DNA from: Gigaspora margarita
Taxonomy: Eukaryota > Glomeromycota > Glomeromycetes > Diversisporales > Gigasporaceae
DNA length: 64,000 nt
Assembly: GCA_009809945.1 (NCBI GenBank)
Contig: WTPW01000341.1
Span: forward strand, 1-64,000
Direction: 5' to 3'
Part shown: piece by piece, positions 1 through 8,784 of the stretch
Numbering within the stretch: position 1 is the first letter of the stretch
How the letters are laid out: each line of letters begins with the position of its first letter
Made by a program: the position numbers and the translations under genes
Notes under the pieces: model-generated
Database searches by the model: none
What the model was told of the DNA's origin: nothing
The model's input: only the letters and a program-made list of their open reading frames with translations

Positions 1-565
1 TAGAGATTCTAATATACTGTTGTGAATAGAACATTGGATATTCATCTTGTAAATAGGTTAAAAAGGAGCCAACAGTTTGTGGTGAGGGTAAAGACAGTAA
101 TCTGTGATAGTATAAGAATTTGTTATAGCAGATTGATGGCTCATAAATCTCTGATGAATTTGGATAGAAATCAGTGTTTGTTTCTTCTATAGTATTAGTA
201 TGTATAGTTGATATGTTGAGGTTGTTGTCAGATTCATCAGGTAATAGTTCATATTCATTGTATATCTCTTGTTCTACAGTGTAAATAGAGCTATCTTGTT
301 GTATAGGTAATGATAGATGAGTATGATATTGGAGTGGTACTTCAGTATGACATGATGATATGGTATCTGAAGTACTAGGATTAATTTCTGTAGAGGCGCT
401 CACTGTTTTAAGCTCAGTTTTCACAGCTGCGCAGGATACTATAGCCTGTCCTGTACGTTGGATCTGGCTGTCATAAACCTGGTCCTCCGTGTAAATAGGC
501 TTTCCTGCCTCCCTACTTACATCATTCTCTTTTAAAAATGGCCCACTATAAGTGGAGAACATCAT
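1..565 (-). CDS. Family-1 LINE ORF2, N-terminal region, partial (copy A2)
   Basis: An uninterrupted minus-strand reading frame runs from about 635 to the window edge; the first Met pair is at 565-560. It encodes an acidic, Ser/Thr-rich stretch of about 190 residues with no recognised domain. The protein matches 45905-46440, where the same stretch lies between ORF1 and the endonuclease of LINE C, so it is the N-terminal extension of ORF2. Unlike LINE C there is no internal stop here, so this is the best preserved copy of this part in the window; the rest lies beyond the left edge. Upstream an in-frame TAA near 636 closes the frame. Role unknown; a linker or nucleic-acid-binding extension is only a guess. 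Confidence 0.6.
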   Translation of the reverse strand, partial: MMFSTYSGPFLKENDVSREAGKPIYTEDQVYDSQIQRTGQAIVSCAAVKTELKTVSASTEINPSTSDTISSCHTEVPLQYHTHLSLPIQQDSSIYTVEQEIYNEYELLPDESDNNLNISTIHTNTIEETNTDFYPNSSEIYEPSICYNKFLYYHRLLSLPSPQTVGSFLTYLQDEYPMFYSQQYIRIS

Positions 566-710
566 TATTTTGAAAGCGGCAGCTGCATTTATGTGTTCTA
601 CAGAAAACGATTTTAGGATAAATTATAGAATAAATTTTGGGTAATTTGAAAGTTAAGGTAGTAGTATAAATTTGTTTTAAAAAGAATGAATTAGCAAATT
701 GTTTAGAATA

Positions 711-711
<1 letters not shown>

Positions 712-761
<50 letters not shown>
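712..761. repeat. (AAT)n microsatellite
   Basis: About 16 uninterrupted AAT units. It forms the tail end of the SINE-like element. Confidence 0.95.
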
Positions 762-765
<4 letters not shown>

Positions 766-844
766 CACTTGGTAATATTTTACTGCAACCTAAGGGCCTC
801 AGAATATATTAGTATGTTTTCCCTAATATATCTGTATGAACCCA

Positions 845-920
845 CCTTAGACATGATTCGAACTTCGAGACTGTTGATCAGACAATCACCTGCTCATACC
901 ACTGCTCTATATTACCAAGG
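845..920 (-). pseudogene. tRNA-like sequence (Ile-GAT-like)
   Basis: The minus strand shows a 76-nt tRNA-like sequence. The ends pair over 6 of 7 positions (CCTTGGT with TCTAAGG). A seven-base anticodon loop CTGATCA, closed by a 5-6 bp stem, reads as GAT. A perfect B box, GTTCGAATC, and a near-perfect A box, TAGAGCAGTGG, are present. The D stem and T stem are mostly unpaired, so it is not a functional tRNA. Most likely the pol III promoter head of the SINE. Confidence 0.5.
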
Positions 921-1122
921 TATAAATTTAGAAAAAAATAGGGTTTAAGAATATCCAAAAGTAGATAATCAAAATTAGATTATTACCAATTTGGAAATTG
1001 GTAAGGTTTATGAATGTCCAAAATTAGATAATCAGATTTCGATGATCAATAAATAAAAGGAGGTAATCAGAATTAAGATTTGTATATTGTTTTGTATATA
1101 TAAAAAAAAAGAAAAGAAAAAA

Positions 1123-1844
1123 ATGCCTCGCACACAAAAATTTTCTCGTTTTTTGAAAAAACACAAGCAGTTATTAAAAAGGGAGAAGAAAAAAGAAGAA
1201 GAAACAAGTAAAGAAACTGTTGGGATGGAGATATTAGAGATTCAAGAAGATATTGAAAGCAAAGAAGAAAAAGAAGAATTAGTATTGCAACAAGAAGTAG
1301 AAATTGATGACGATAATAATGATGTTTGGTATATAAATAGTATTATTTGTATATATAAAAAATAATAATAGTCAAAAGTTGAATTAACTTTAAATATAAT
1401 TATTTAACTAGCATGCAAGAAAATGTTGAAAAGGAGAAAGAATAAGAGGTTATGAGAGAAAAAGAAGAAAAAGAAAGGATTGTAGAAGAACCTCGTATTA
1501 ACTGGTTGCAGATTGTAGATTCTCTTACAAGAGAATTATATGAATTGAAAGAAGAGCTAGAGTTAAAAGAAAATGAATTAAAATTTCTAAATAGTGATAG
1601 GAATAGAATTTTGGAGAGACAAAATTCTCTAGAAGCAGATTGGATCCGAATGTTAGGAGATTGTATAGGGTTGCAGCAAACAATTGATGAATTGCGTGTG
1701 AATTTTAGTTCTGCAAAGGAAGAGAAGTTACAGTTGTTGCAGTATTTAAGTAGTTTAGAAGAAGAAAAAGCGTCCTTGAATCGCAAGATTGAGATCTTAA
1801 GGAGATGTTTGGGTAGGTATTTTAATAATATAAATATTTTGTAA
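1123..1844 (+). CDS. Hypothetical coiled-coil protein, two open segments
   Basis: Two same-strand open segments sit 80 bp apart. The first (best Met at 1123; an earlier Met at 1087 is in an A-rich run) is Lys/Arg-rich at the N-terminus (a possible nuclear signal), then a Glu-rich acidic stretch, to 1365. The second (1452-1844, 130 aa) is a heptad-rich coiled coil with many Leu, Glu and Lys. Family not recognised. An AT-rich intron is plausible: a GTATAT donor at 1329 and an AG acceptor at 1410-1411. That splice leads in frame to TAA at 1443, so either another splice is used or the gene has one nonsense change. Similar residue composition in both halves supports one gene. It lies between two LINE pieces and may be a host gene or a fragment. 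Confidence 0.3.
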
Positions 1845-1859
1845 TACAAAATACTTATA

Positions 1860-2205
1860 TAGTATTTAAAATTAAAAACTATAGGGAAAGAAAATTTGGA
1901 TCCTACTGAAGATTAAGTAAATTTTCAATATTAAGATTTTTTATAGAATATAATTGAATAAGTAAAATTTTAAGGGTTTTGCAAATAATATAGTTATTTG
2001 ATTTTTTTTTTTTTTTTTTTTTTAATTTGAATTTAATAAAAAAAAATTAGTAAGATTTTTGGAAATGTTTAAAATTGTATAATATTTAATAATGAATTAT
2101 TTAAAAAATTTTATAAAATTACTAAAGGTGGTTTGAAAATTAGAGTTCTTGTATTTTGTTAAGTGTTTGATTAGAATTGTGATGGGGTTCTTGGGGTTGT
2201 TTTGA
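1860..2205. other. AT-rich spacer with poly(T)
   Basis: No gene is visible. There is a run of about 22 T at 2002-2023; the rest is unstructured AT-rich DNA between the coiled-coil ORF and the LINE fragment. Confidence 0.6.
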
Positions 2206-2324
2206 AGTAATGGACTTAACTACCCGTCCACTTACTTCATTCTTTTCTAAGAATAGCCCACTAAAAGTGGAGGATATCATTATCTCAGAAGTGGTGGCTG
2301 CGTTTATGTGATCTACAGAAAAGC

Positions 2325-4858
2325 TTATTGAAAAGGATTATATGATAATGTTGCAATATGAGATTCTTGTTGTAAATTAGAGGTTGAGTTTGGATTGTCT
2401 TCTATATTATTCAGGTAAGACATAATAATATCATCATCTACAGATGAGTTTGAGGGTTGTTGAATTGGTGGAGGGTTGGCTTGAGAATTGTTAAAATCAG
2501 TTGTTGTTTCAGTATTTGGTTGTACTGGAGGTTTGCTTTTGGAATCAGGTTTGGTACTTGTAGTAGGATGATAAAAAATTGATTTGATACTTGGTTTTTT
2601 GAATTGAACATTGAATTTAGTAAATAGAATTTTTTGGGCTTCTGGATAAAATTTTTTGTTGTATGCATCTTGAATAGATACAATAGATGGTTTGTCTTCT
2701 TTGAGAATATGGAAGTAAGTTATTACTCTAGCTAAAAAGTCAGTATCAATTGGCTTAGCAGTAATTTTTTCAATTGCACTATAAGGACTAAGGTTATCAA
2801 TTTGGTCATTAATAGCTGCAGCCTTGTTGTACGCGTTGAAGAAATTATAAAAGTAAAAACTAAGTTGTGCTTGGTTGGATTCTTTTTCATTGAGATTATT
2901 GAGTTCAAGAAATTGTTTTTCAGTTTTAGTAGCCATTTGTCAAAGTAAAGAGATTGGTGTTCATTTTTGAAATGTAGCAGCATGTTGTGCTTCTTTATCA
3001 AAGACTGAAAAATCAAGAGTAGGGTGGTGGTATTTAGGTTTAGAAGGTAAATTTTGAGGAGCTAGAAAATGATCAAAGGATTTTGTAAAGAAAGCTGTAT
3101 ATAAATTTTGAACATTATGCTCAACATCTGAAGGCAATGTAGAGCAATTTTTTAAATTGCAAGTATGGATATGGTAAAGTGCTGCTTGAAAGCATAGTTG
3201 AATCCTTTCACGTAAAGATTCAATTGATGTAATTTTAAATTCTGATGAGAGAAGTGCTTTGCATGTATTACTAAGTTTGAGTGCAATTTGGTGTTTAATA
3301 TAGTTATATGTTTCCTTTTGGTCAATTTGTGTGAATTCCGTTTATAGGTTTCAAAAAACTTTTCAAACCATGTATTTAAGTTTGTTAAATATAGTTTAAG
3401 AGAAGGAATTTTAAAAGTTTGTAAAAATTGTTTTTTGGGAACATTAAGAGTGATATTGATATTGAATTTAGTATCATTTTGAATTTTAAAGAGGAGTTGA
3501 TTGATACTATCTTCACTAATATAATAGTGAAGTCTAAGATAAATAGGACATATGTTTAAGTCTTCACAGAATTTGTTGGCATTGATTGTTTGGTATTTAT
3601 CATGTAAAATTAAATGTAAACAAGCAAGATTCAATGCTACTTGGTTTCGGTTACATATAGAATAGGGAGGTACAGAATTGTAGGAGGAAAGTATTTTTGG
3701 ATAATTAAGTTAAGTAAATAAAGAAGTGGTAAACTCTTTAAGTAAATCAACAAATGTAGAATGAATAAAGTCAAATAGAATTGTAATTGATTTGTCAATA
3801 GAAGGATTGGCTTCATATATAAGATCAGTGAGAAATTTGGGTCTTTTACCAGCCATGGCTTTGATTAAATATTTGTAGTTAAATTTAGATTCACGTGTTT
3901 TGCTAGTAGCAGGTCTAGTAATTTTTCCTGGGTAAACATCAATTAGATGTGGTTTAACAAAATCCAGAATTTGGTATGCTAAAGTATTACTAAATTTGAT
4001 ATTTTGTTCCATTTCTGGTGTTATTGGATATTCTTGGAACCAGTCTAAATCATTTGAAGTATCTCTGGATTGTTTTGGCTTTTGTGTTTCTTCTTTGGTC
4101 TGGTTAGAGTTTTTAATCTTTTGAAGAAAAGAGCGGTATAAGGCTTTTTTGTCTACAGAGGACATTTGTTGGAGTTTAAGGATAACAATTAGAGATTTTT
4201 GTTCAAGTGTAAGTGGAGTTATAGGAGGAAGTGGTTTGAGTTTGATATCATTAATTTGTGGAGCACAAGCTCTATGAAGTATACAAATATTTTTAAAAAG
4301 ACAAGCTATAGCATAGTCTGGAGCATGACTACTTTGTTCTGTAGCTACACATGGAATATTTTTGATTTTGCAAATATAGCATGTATGATAGTGTTGAGAG
4401 TGAGCAATAATTGCAGTAGGAGTTTTGTCTATTTTAATACTTGGAAATAACATCCTTGGATTGGCAGAATGTAAATCTAGTTGTTTATATNTTTTGGTNT
4501 TTGGAGAAGGTGNTAGTTCATNAGTAATTTGTTTAAATTTTTTAGTAGAAATTGTAGTTGTTGTTTGAGTTGAAGGTTGGCCAATTGTAGTTGGGTGATT
4601 TATTCTGTAGAATTGAGAAGTAAAGCTAGTATGGTATTTTTTGCAATAGCATNTACCAATAGTAGGTTGCTTTGGTACTTGAAAATAGTGTTTAGTGNCT
4701 TGAATTTCACATGATTCTGGATTAAAGTTAGGTGGAAGAACTTTTAATAAGCTTGGTTTGTTTTGATTCATTCCAATACCATAACGGTCTCTATANTTGG
4801 AATAGTAGTAGTCCATATTATAGCTATCAGGTTCTTCGGAAGAAGTTAAAGTTGGCAT
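2325..4858 (-). pseudogene. Family-1 LINE ORF1 (Cys-rich, Gag-like), broken
   Basis: ORF1 starts at Met 4858, which matches the start of the copy at 43310. It would be roughly 830 aa. Visible parts: a Tyr-rich N-terminus; a CYC motif; a Cys/His cluster (CYIC, about 25 residues, then several more Cys and His) near 4270-4400 that looks zinc-binding; a middle region; and a Pro/Ser/Thr-rich acidic C-terminus ending at 2325. Breaks: an in-frame TAA at 3710-3712 where LINE C has a Gln codon; a frameshift near 3330; further breaks near 2930-2960; and N bases. In non-LTR elements ORF1 binds the RNA and forms the particle; the binding role here is inferred from position and the Cys cluster. Confidence 0.7.
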
Positions 4859-4994
4859 TGTGTTAATATAATTTGGGTTAATAAAAGGTATAATTTGTGT
4901 TTAGTGATAAGTTAATAAAAAAGATATTAAAGAGGGCTTCACAAAGAGGTATATTTTGTTTCGTGTAANNTAGTACCACCAAGGACANTATATG

Positions 4995-5066
4995 TTACAC
5001 AAGTCACGTGTTACAGGTCACGTGTTGCAAGTTACGTGTTATACAAGTCACGTGTTACACAAGTTT
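4995..5066 (-). promoter_or_regulatory. Tandem E-box repeats in family-1 LINE 5' UTR
   Basis: Three exact CACGTG palindromes (5005-5010, 5019-5024, 5049-5054) plus a near match (ACGTG, 5034-5038) occur in imperfect 14-16 bp repeats of the type AAGTCACGTGTTAC, 140-200 bp upstream of the ORF1 Met. LINE C has decayed equivalents at 43100-43165. CACGTG is the core site of bHLH factors, so this may be an internal promoter; that role is inference. Confidence 0.4.
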
Positions 5067-5067
5067 G

Positions 5068-5665
5068 ACAACTTAGNTAACNTTACTATGTATAAATTAC
5101 AATAGTTACAAAAAAGGTAAATTTTTAATTTATGTAAATTAAATAATAATTTGTGTAATTAGTAGAGAACCACTAATTTGGGGCTATTTAAAAATGTGGG
5201 TAGCACGATTTCAAGGTGTTTATGTTGCACAAAAAACGCCTATAGGATTTTTGTAAAAAAAGAAAAAGGAAAAAAAAAATTTTTAAAAATAAAATTAAAA
5301 TAAAAAGAAAAAATTTGAGTATATTTCTGTCAGTTTTAGAACTACAAGCATAAAATATAGCTTGTTATGATGGGAGAAGTGAGCTTTTCAACTTTGCTTA
5401 AGCTAGCAAAGTAGATTAAAAGACTGTTTTGTATATATTTTAAAAAGAGTCAATTTTAGGCCAAAAGGCCTTTACTTAATAAGTTTAAAGGTTTTTGCAA
5501 TAATATTTTAATATTATATGTATTTTTGAGAGTAGAACAAGTTTATTTAGGAACAAAAACCAGGTTGATTTAATAAAATTTAAAGTTATAAGGTATTTTT
5601 AAATAATTAAATTAAGAAAATTTGCAAACAAGTGATCGACAGGAAGAGTGCATTCGGAATGTTCA
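5068..5665 (-). repeat. About 590-bp dispersed repeat, inverted copy at 29137
   Basis: This segment matches the reverse complement of 29137-29750 nearly throughout, including the AAAGGCCTTTTGGCC-like region near 5460-5475 and the CTTGTTTGC-like end. It adjoins the 5' UTR of LINE copy A1, but LINE C lacks it, so it is probably a separate repeat. No coding potential was seen. Confidence 0.65.
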
Positions 5666-5894
5666 AATTTTTTAATCAGTTATTTATTTATTTTATTATT
5701 ATTAAATATTATTTATTATAATTTATTTACGATAATCAGGTTTTACAGAACAGTAATTTAAGAGATAGGTAATTTAATTTTTTTTGTTTCTTAATTTTTT
5801 TATTAATTAATTTATTCTTGTTCTTTTTTTAGTTTCAGAATCTTCTCTTATCATTGGTATTGTCCAGTTCTTTCGTTGGTGTCTCAGAGTTTGT

Positions 5895-6094
5895 GTAAAG
5901 GGCAGCTGCTAATGCTTTTCTCCTACGAATCCAGAGATTTAGATCACATAATCTGCAAGATAAGTATATATTTTTTTTATCTTGTTTTTTATTTAAATTT
6001 GTTTCTCTTTTTAACTTGAACTTTCTCTTGTTAGTATGCCTCCAAGATTCAAAGAAGTAAACCTGTAAAGAGCAACTGCTAATGCTTTTCCTCC
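5895..6094. repeat. Direct repeat, two units about 169 bp apart
   Basis: The 30-bp core GTAAAGRGCARCTGCTAATG plus following T/C-rich bases occurs at 5895-5925 and again at 6064-6094. Flanks are T-rich and diverged. No gene seen in 5670-6930 otherwise. Confidence 0.6.
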
Positions 6095-6589
6095 TTCAAA
6101 TTGGTAGAGATCTGAAGAGTAAGTGAAGTTTATTAATATTTGGGCAGAGATTTTTTAGATGGTTATTATGTGTATTTTAATTTATTTTTATTTATTCGTT
6201 AGTTTTGTCCATTTACATTTTCTGGAGTTTTCTTCATTGTTGGTGTCAGAATCTTTTTTGCTATCGGCGTGTTATCTGGAGCTGTTTTATTGCTAGCGTG
6301 TTAATGTCATTAGTGTAAAATTACTTTTGTCACTAGTGCAGTAAAGTATCAGTTTCTATTTTTTTTGCTTTAACATTGTATTCGTGCAGTACTAATTTTT
6401 TCAGGTTCAAAATAGGTGACCATCATGTCTTGCTTTTTGGTGCACTGGATACGTTCGTCATCGGTGCTAAGTTTGTGATGCTGTGTTTGGCGCTTTTTTC
6501 ATTGTTTCATTTATACATTGTTGGGATTTAGTGGATAGGAAAGTTAGCTATAGAGTTGGGTTAGATATTTAGATAAAAGGACGGTATCT

Positions 6590-6765
6590 CTATAGCAGTT
6601 GTTTGGTGTCTCTATAGTGGTTTTCATGGTGTCTCTACGGGTGTTTGTGTGGTGGTATTTCTATAGTGTTTGAGTGATATGCAGTGGTGTCTTTTTGGCA
6701 TTTATGTGGTGTTTTTATGGTAATTGTGTGGTGTCTCTAAGGCATTTTTATGGTGTCTCATGTAA
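6590..6765 (+). repeat. Degenerate TGGTGTCTCT minisatellite
   Basis: About seven imperfect units of roughly 25-30 bp, each containing GGTGTCTCTA or a close variant followed by a T/G-rich segment. No open frame is maintained across the units. Confidence 0.6.
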
Positions 6766-6934
6766 TATGTTTTAGTTATTTTTTTTAATAAAAATATATA
6801 TTATTTTTAATTATTTTTGTGAAATTTATAATTGACCAATATTATGTATTTGTAATAAATTACAATATTAAAAATGTATGAATATTTGAATGTATTTAAA
6901 AATTTAACAATTGTGCAGAAAATTAAAAAAAATT

Positions 6935-7072
6935 TGCCAGCAGGGTCGCAGATCTGCATTAATTTTTAATAATTGTTTTTTAACAGAGCTGTACTAAAAA
7001 AACTCCCTGATATACTACTAAAAATCATCACTATAGCTTATATAAAATTTTATACTATAACTAGGAACCGGA
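6935..7072 (+). repeat. Left half of an interrupted dispersed repeat
   Basis: Matches 22610-22740, sharing GCAGGGTYGCAGAT and AGCTTATATAAAATTTTAT-type blocks. In the 22.6-kb copy this half runs straight into the sequence found here only at 8641, so DNA has been inserted between. Confidence 0.6.
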
Positions 7073-7316
7073 AACCGGTATAAGTCTGGAGCGTTAAAAT
7101 TTATAATTATAATATATTTTTTTTAACTAATTTAATAATAAATAAACTATATTTATTCTTAATATATATATATATATATACAGTATTATAAAATTATATT
7201 TTAATTTAAAAAATATTTATTTATTTTTTTTTTTTTTAGTTTGTATATTTTTTTCTAATTATTTTATTTTATTTTAGGGCAAAAAGACATTAGTGAACCC
7301 ATCACCATGGTGACCC

Positions 7317-7359
7317 TTATATGATCGACCAATCATCTTTGAGATTGGCGATCATATAA
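7317..7359. repeat. Hairpin with GATTGG/CCAATC stem
   Basis: The arms 7317-7334 and 7343-7359 pair over about 17 positions with one bulged base, around an 8-base loop. A separate 12-bp palindrome, TCACCATGGTGA, lies just upstream at 7302-7313. Confidence 0.7.
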
Positions 7360-7448
7360 GATGATCTTTTTTTTTTTGTTCTAATTTTTTTTTTAATAAT
7401 GTGAATAAATTTTTTTAGTTGTTTCGAATCTTCTCGCCGTTGTCGTCG

Positions 7449-7532
7449 CCAGAGTCATCACTAGAGTCATTACTGGAGTCATCATTGGAGTCATCGCTGG
7501 AGTCATCATTGGAGTCATCGTTGGAGCAGTCT
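7449..7532 (+). repeat. GAGTCATCA-type minisatellite
   Basis: Six imperfect units of about 15 bp (GGAGTCATCATT and variants). The plus frame 7419-7691 would give a Glu-Ser-Ser-Leu repeat, but the frame runs on into degenerate repeat DNA and is probably not a gene. Confidence 0.75.
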
Positions 7533-7549
7533 TTAGGTGGGGTTTTAAC

Positions 7550-8110
7550 TCCTTCGGGTTCTTCGTCGTATTTTGGTGGGCAATTTTGTCAGTTTTTCAG
7601 TGATAGGTTTTTTGTCTTTTCATTAGAGTTTCTTCATCGTTTTTGGTTGTTTAAGTCTTTCAGTAGCTCTTCGTCATTTTTCAGTAGATAATTCGGTTCT
7701 TTCTTTATTAGTCAGTGGGTTTTGTAAGTTCTTTGGTGGTTCTTTGTCTGTTTCCGGTAGGTAATTTTGTCGTCTTCAGTTGGTAGGTTCTTTGTCTTTT
7801 TGTAGGCGGGTTATGCAAGTCCTTCTGCTTCTGCGGTTAATTTTTGTCACTTTTTGGTGTAATTTTGTCGATTTTCGGTGAGAGGTTCTTTCTTTCTTCG
7901 TCATTGGGTTCTGAATGTCCTTCGGTAGTTCTTCATCATTTTTTAGTGGGTAATTTTGTCATTTTCTGGTTGGTAAGTTCTTTGTCTCTTCGTCAGTGGT
8001 TCAAATCCTTCGATAGTTCTTCTTTGTCATTTTTCGGTGGGTAAGTTCTTGTTCTTCTGGTAAGTTCTTCAGTGGGTTCCGTAAGTTCTTCAGAGGTTTT
8101 TCGTCATTTT
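7550..8110 (+). repeat. Degenerate long tandem repeat (GGTAATTTTGTC units)
   Basis: Phrases such as GGTAATTTTGTC, GGTTCTTTGTCTTT and TCTTCGTCATTTTT recur every 60-70 bp with many changes. T/G-rich plus-strand bias; no credible gene. 8110-8540 is A-rich/T-rich and unremarkable. Confidence 0.5.
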
Positions 8111-8547
8111 TGGTAGGCTTTCTTGTTGTTTTGGGTTCATTTTCATCTCATCCCATTTTTTATCATCCCATTTTCGTCCTGTGTTTCTTCTCGTTTTTGC
8201 TCCGTTTTCTTTATATTTGTATTCGACTAAAAAAAAAATAAATTAAAATTTAAAAAAAAAATAAAATAAAATAAATTAAAATAAAAAAAAAACTTAAAAA
8301 AAAAGAAATCCTGTATTTTCCAGTTTTGTCTTCTCATTTCGTTCTGTTTTCTTTATAAATTTAATAAAAAAAAATTAAATTAAATTAATAAATTAATACA
8401 GTAATTACATACTGTAATACATATAAAATTAGTTACCCGAGTAATTGATTTGAATCAGCCCATGACATGAACACGTAAAATCTGTATTGTTGTTGCATCA
8501 AATGTGCAAATATAGATATGCGGTATTACAGACGAAAATGCCACTAC

Positions 8548-8588
8548 TACGTTTTTGATATTTTAATCATAAATGTATCAAAAACGTA
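8548..8588. repeat. Perfect 13-bp hairpin
   Basis: TACGTTTTTGATA (8548-8560) and its exact reverse complement (8576-8588) surround a 15-base AT loop. Confidence 0.8.
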
Positions 8589-8640
8589 ATTTTGGTCATT
8601 AAAGGGTATAGAAATATAAGTTTGTCACTTTGCTCCAGAC

Positions 8641-8784
8641 AATTAAGGTTAGAATTTTATTTTGCGTATTTTTTTTATATAAGGTATATTTTGTATACAG
8701 TTCTTATAAAAAGTCTTGTGTACAGCAATTAAAAAAAATTTTAAAGTCACCATATCTATCTATGTATATTTCAGGGTCCTATTA
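8641..8784 (+). repeat. Right half of the interrupted dispersed repeat
   Basis: Matches 22738-22885 (AAGGTTAGAATTT, AAGGTATATTTTG and TTATAAAAAGTCT blocks). It ends at the 5' truncation point of LINE copy B, so the LINE landed in or beside this repeat. Confidence 0.65.

Larger units (their letters stand above)
712..920 (-). mobile_element. tRNA-derived SINE-like element
   Basis: Read on the minus strand, a tRNA-like head (920-845) is followed by about 80 bp of unrelated body and then a pure (TTA)n tail (761-712), the standard order of a tRNA-derived SINE. It lies between two family-1 LINE pieces. No clean target duplication was found, although TTTAGAA occurs on both sides. It could also be a tRNA pseudogene beside a microsatellite by chance. 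Confidence 0.45.
2206..5080 (-). mobile_element. Family-1 LINE fragment, 5' UTR plus ORF1 (copy A1)
   Basis: Minus-strand copy of the same non-LTR retrotransposon as 43081-54815. It spans the 5' UTR, ORF1 and the first codons of ORF2, and homology stops abruptly at about 2206 inside the ORF2 start region. The homologous ORF2 start reappears at about 500-635 (copy A2), so about 110 bp of the element is present twice with 1.6 kb of other DNA between. The rest of ORF2 is not attached to this piece. Confidence 0.75.
7084..8640. mobile_element. 1.56-kb insertion with short inverted ends
   Basis: The segment interrupts a dispersed repeat that is continuous at 22590-22885. Its ends carry the inverted 9-mer GTCTGGAGC (7084-7092) and GCTCCAGAC (8632-8640), flanked by AT-rich triplets. 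It contains an (AT)n run (7162-7180), a hairpin at 7317-7359, a 15-18 bp minisatellite, degenerate longer repeats and a hairpin at 8548-8588. No transposase frame was found, so it would be non-autonomous. Confidence 0.45.

Noticed and set aside
1400..1849. Minus-strand Ser/Phe-rich frame of 149 codons
   Set aside because: Antisense of the coiled-coil frame; composition mirrors it and the plus strand gives the more protein-like sequence.
7419..8044. Ser/Leu/Phe-rich plus-strand frames
   Set aside because: Minisatellite and degenerate tandem repeat; frame not conserved between units.
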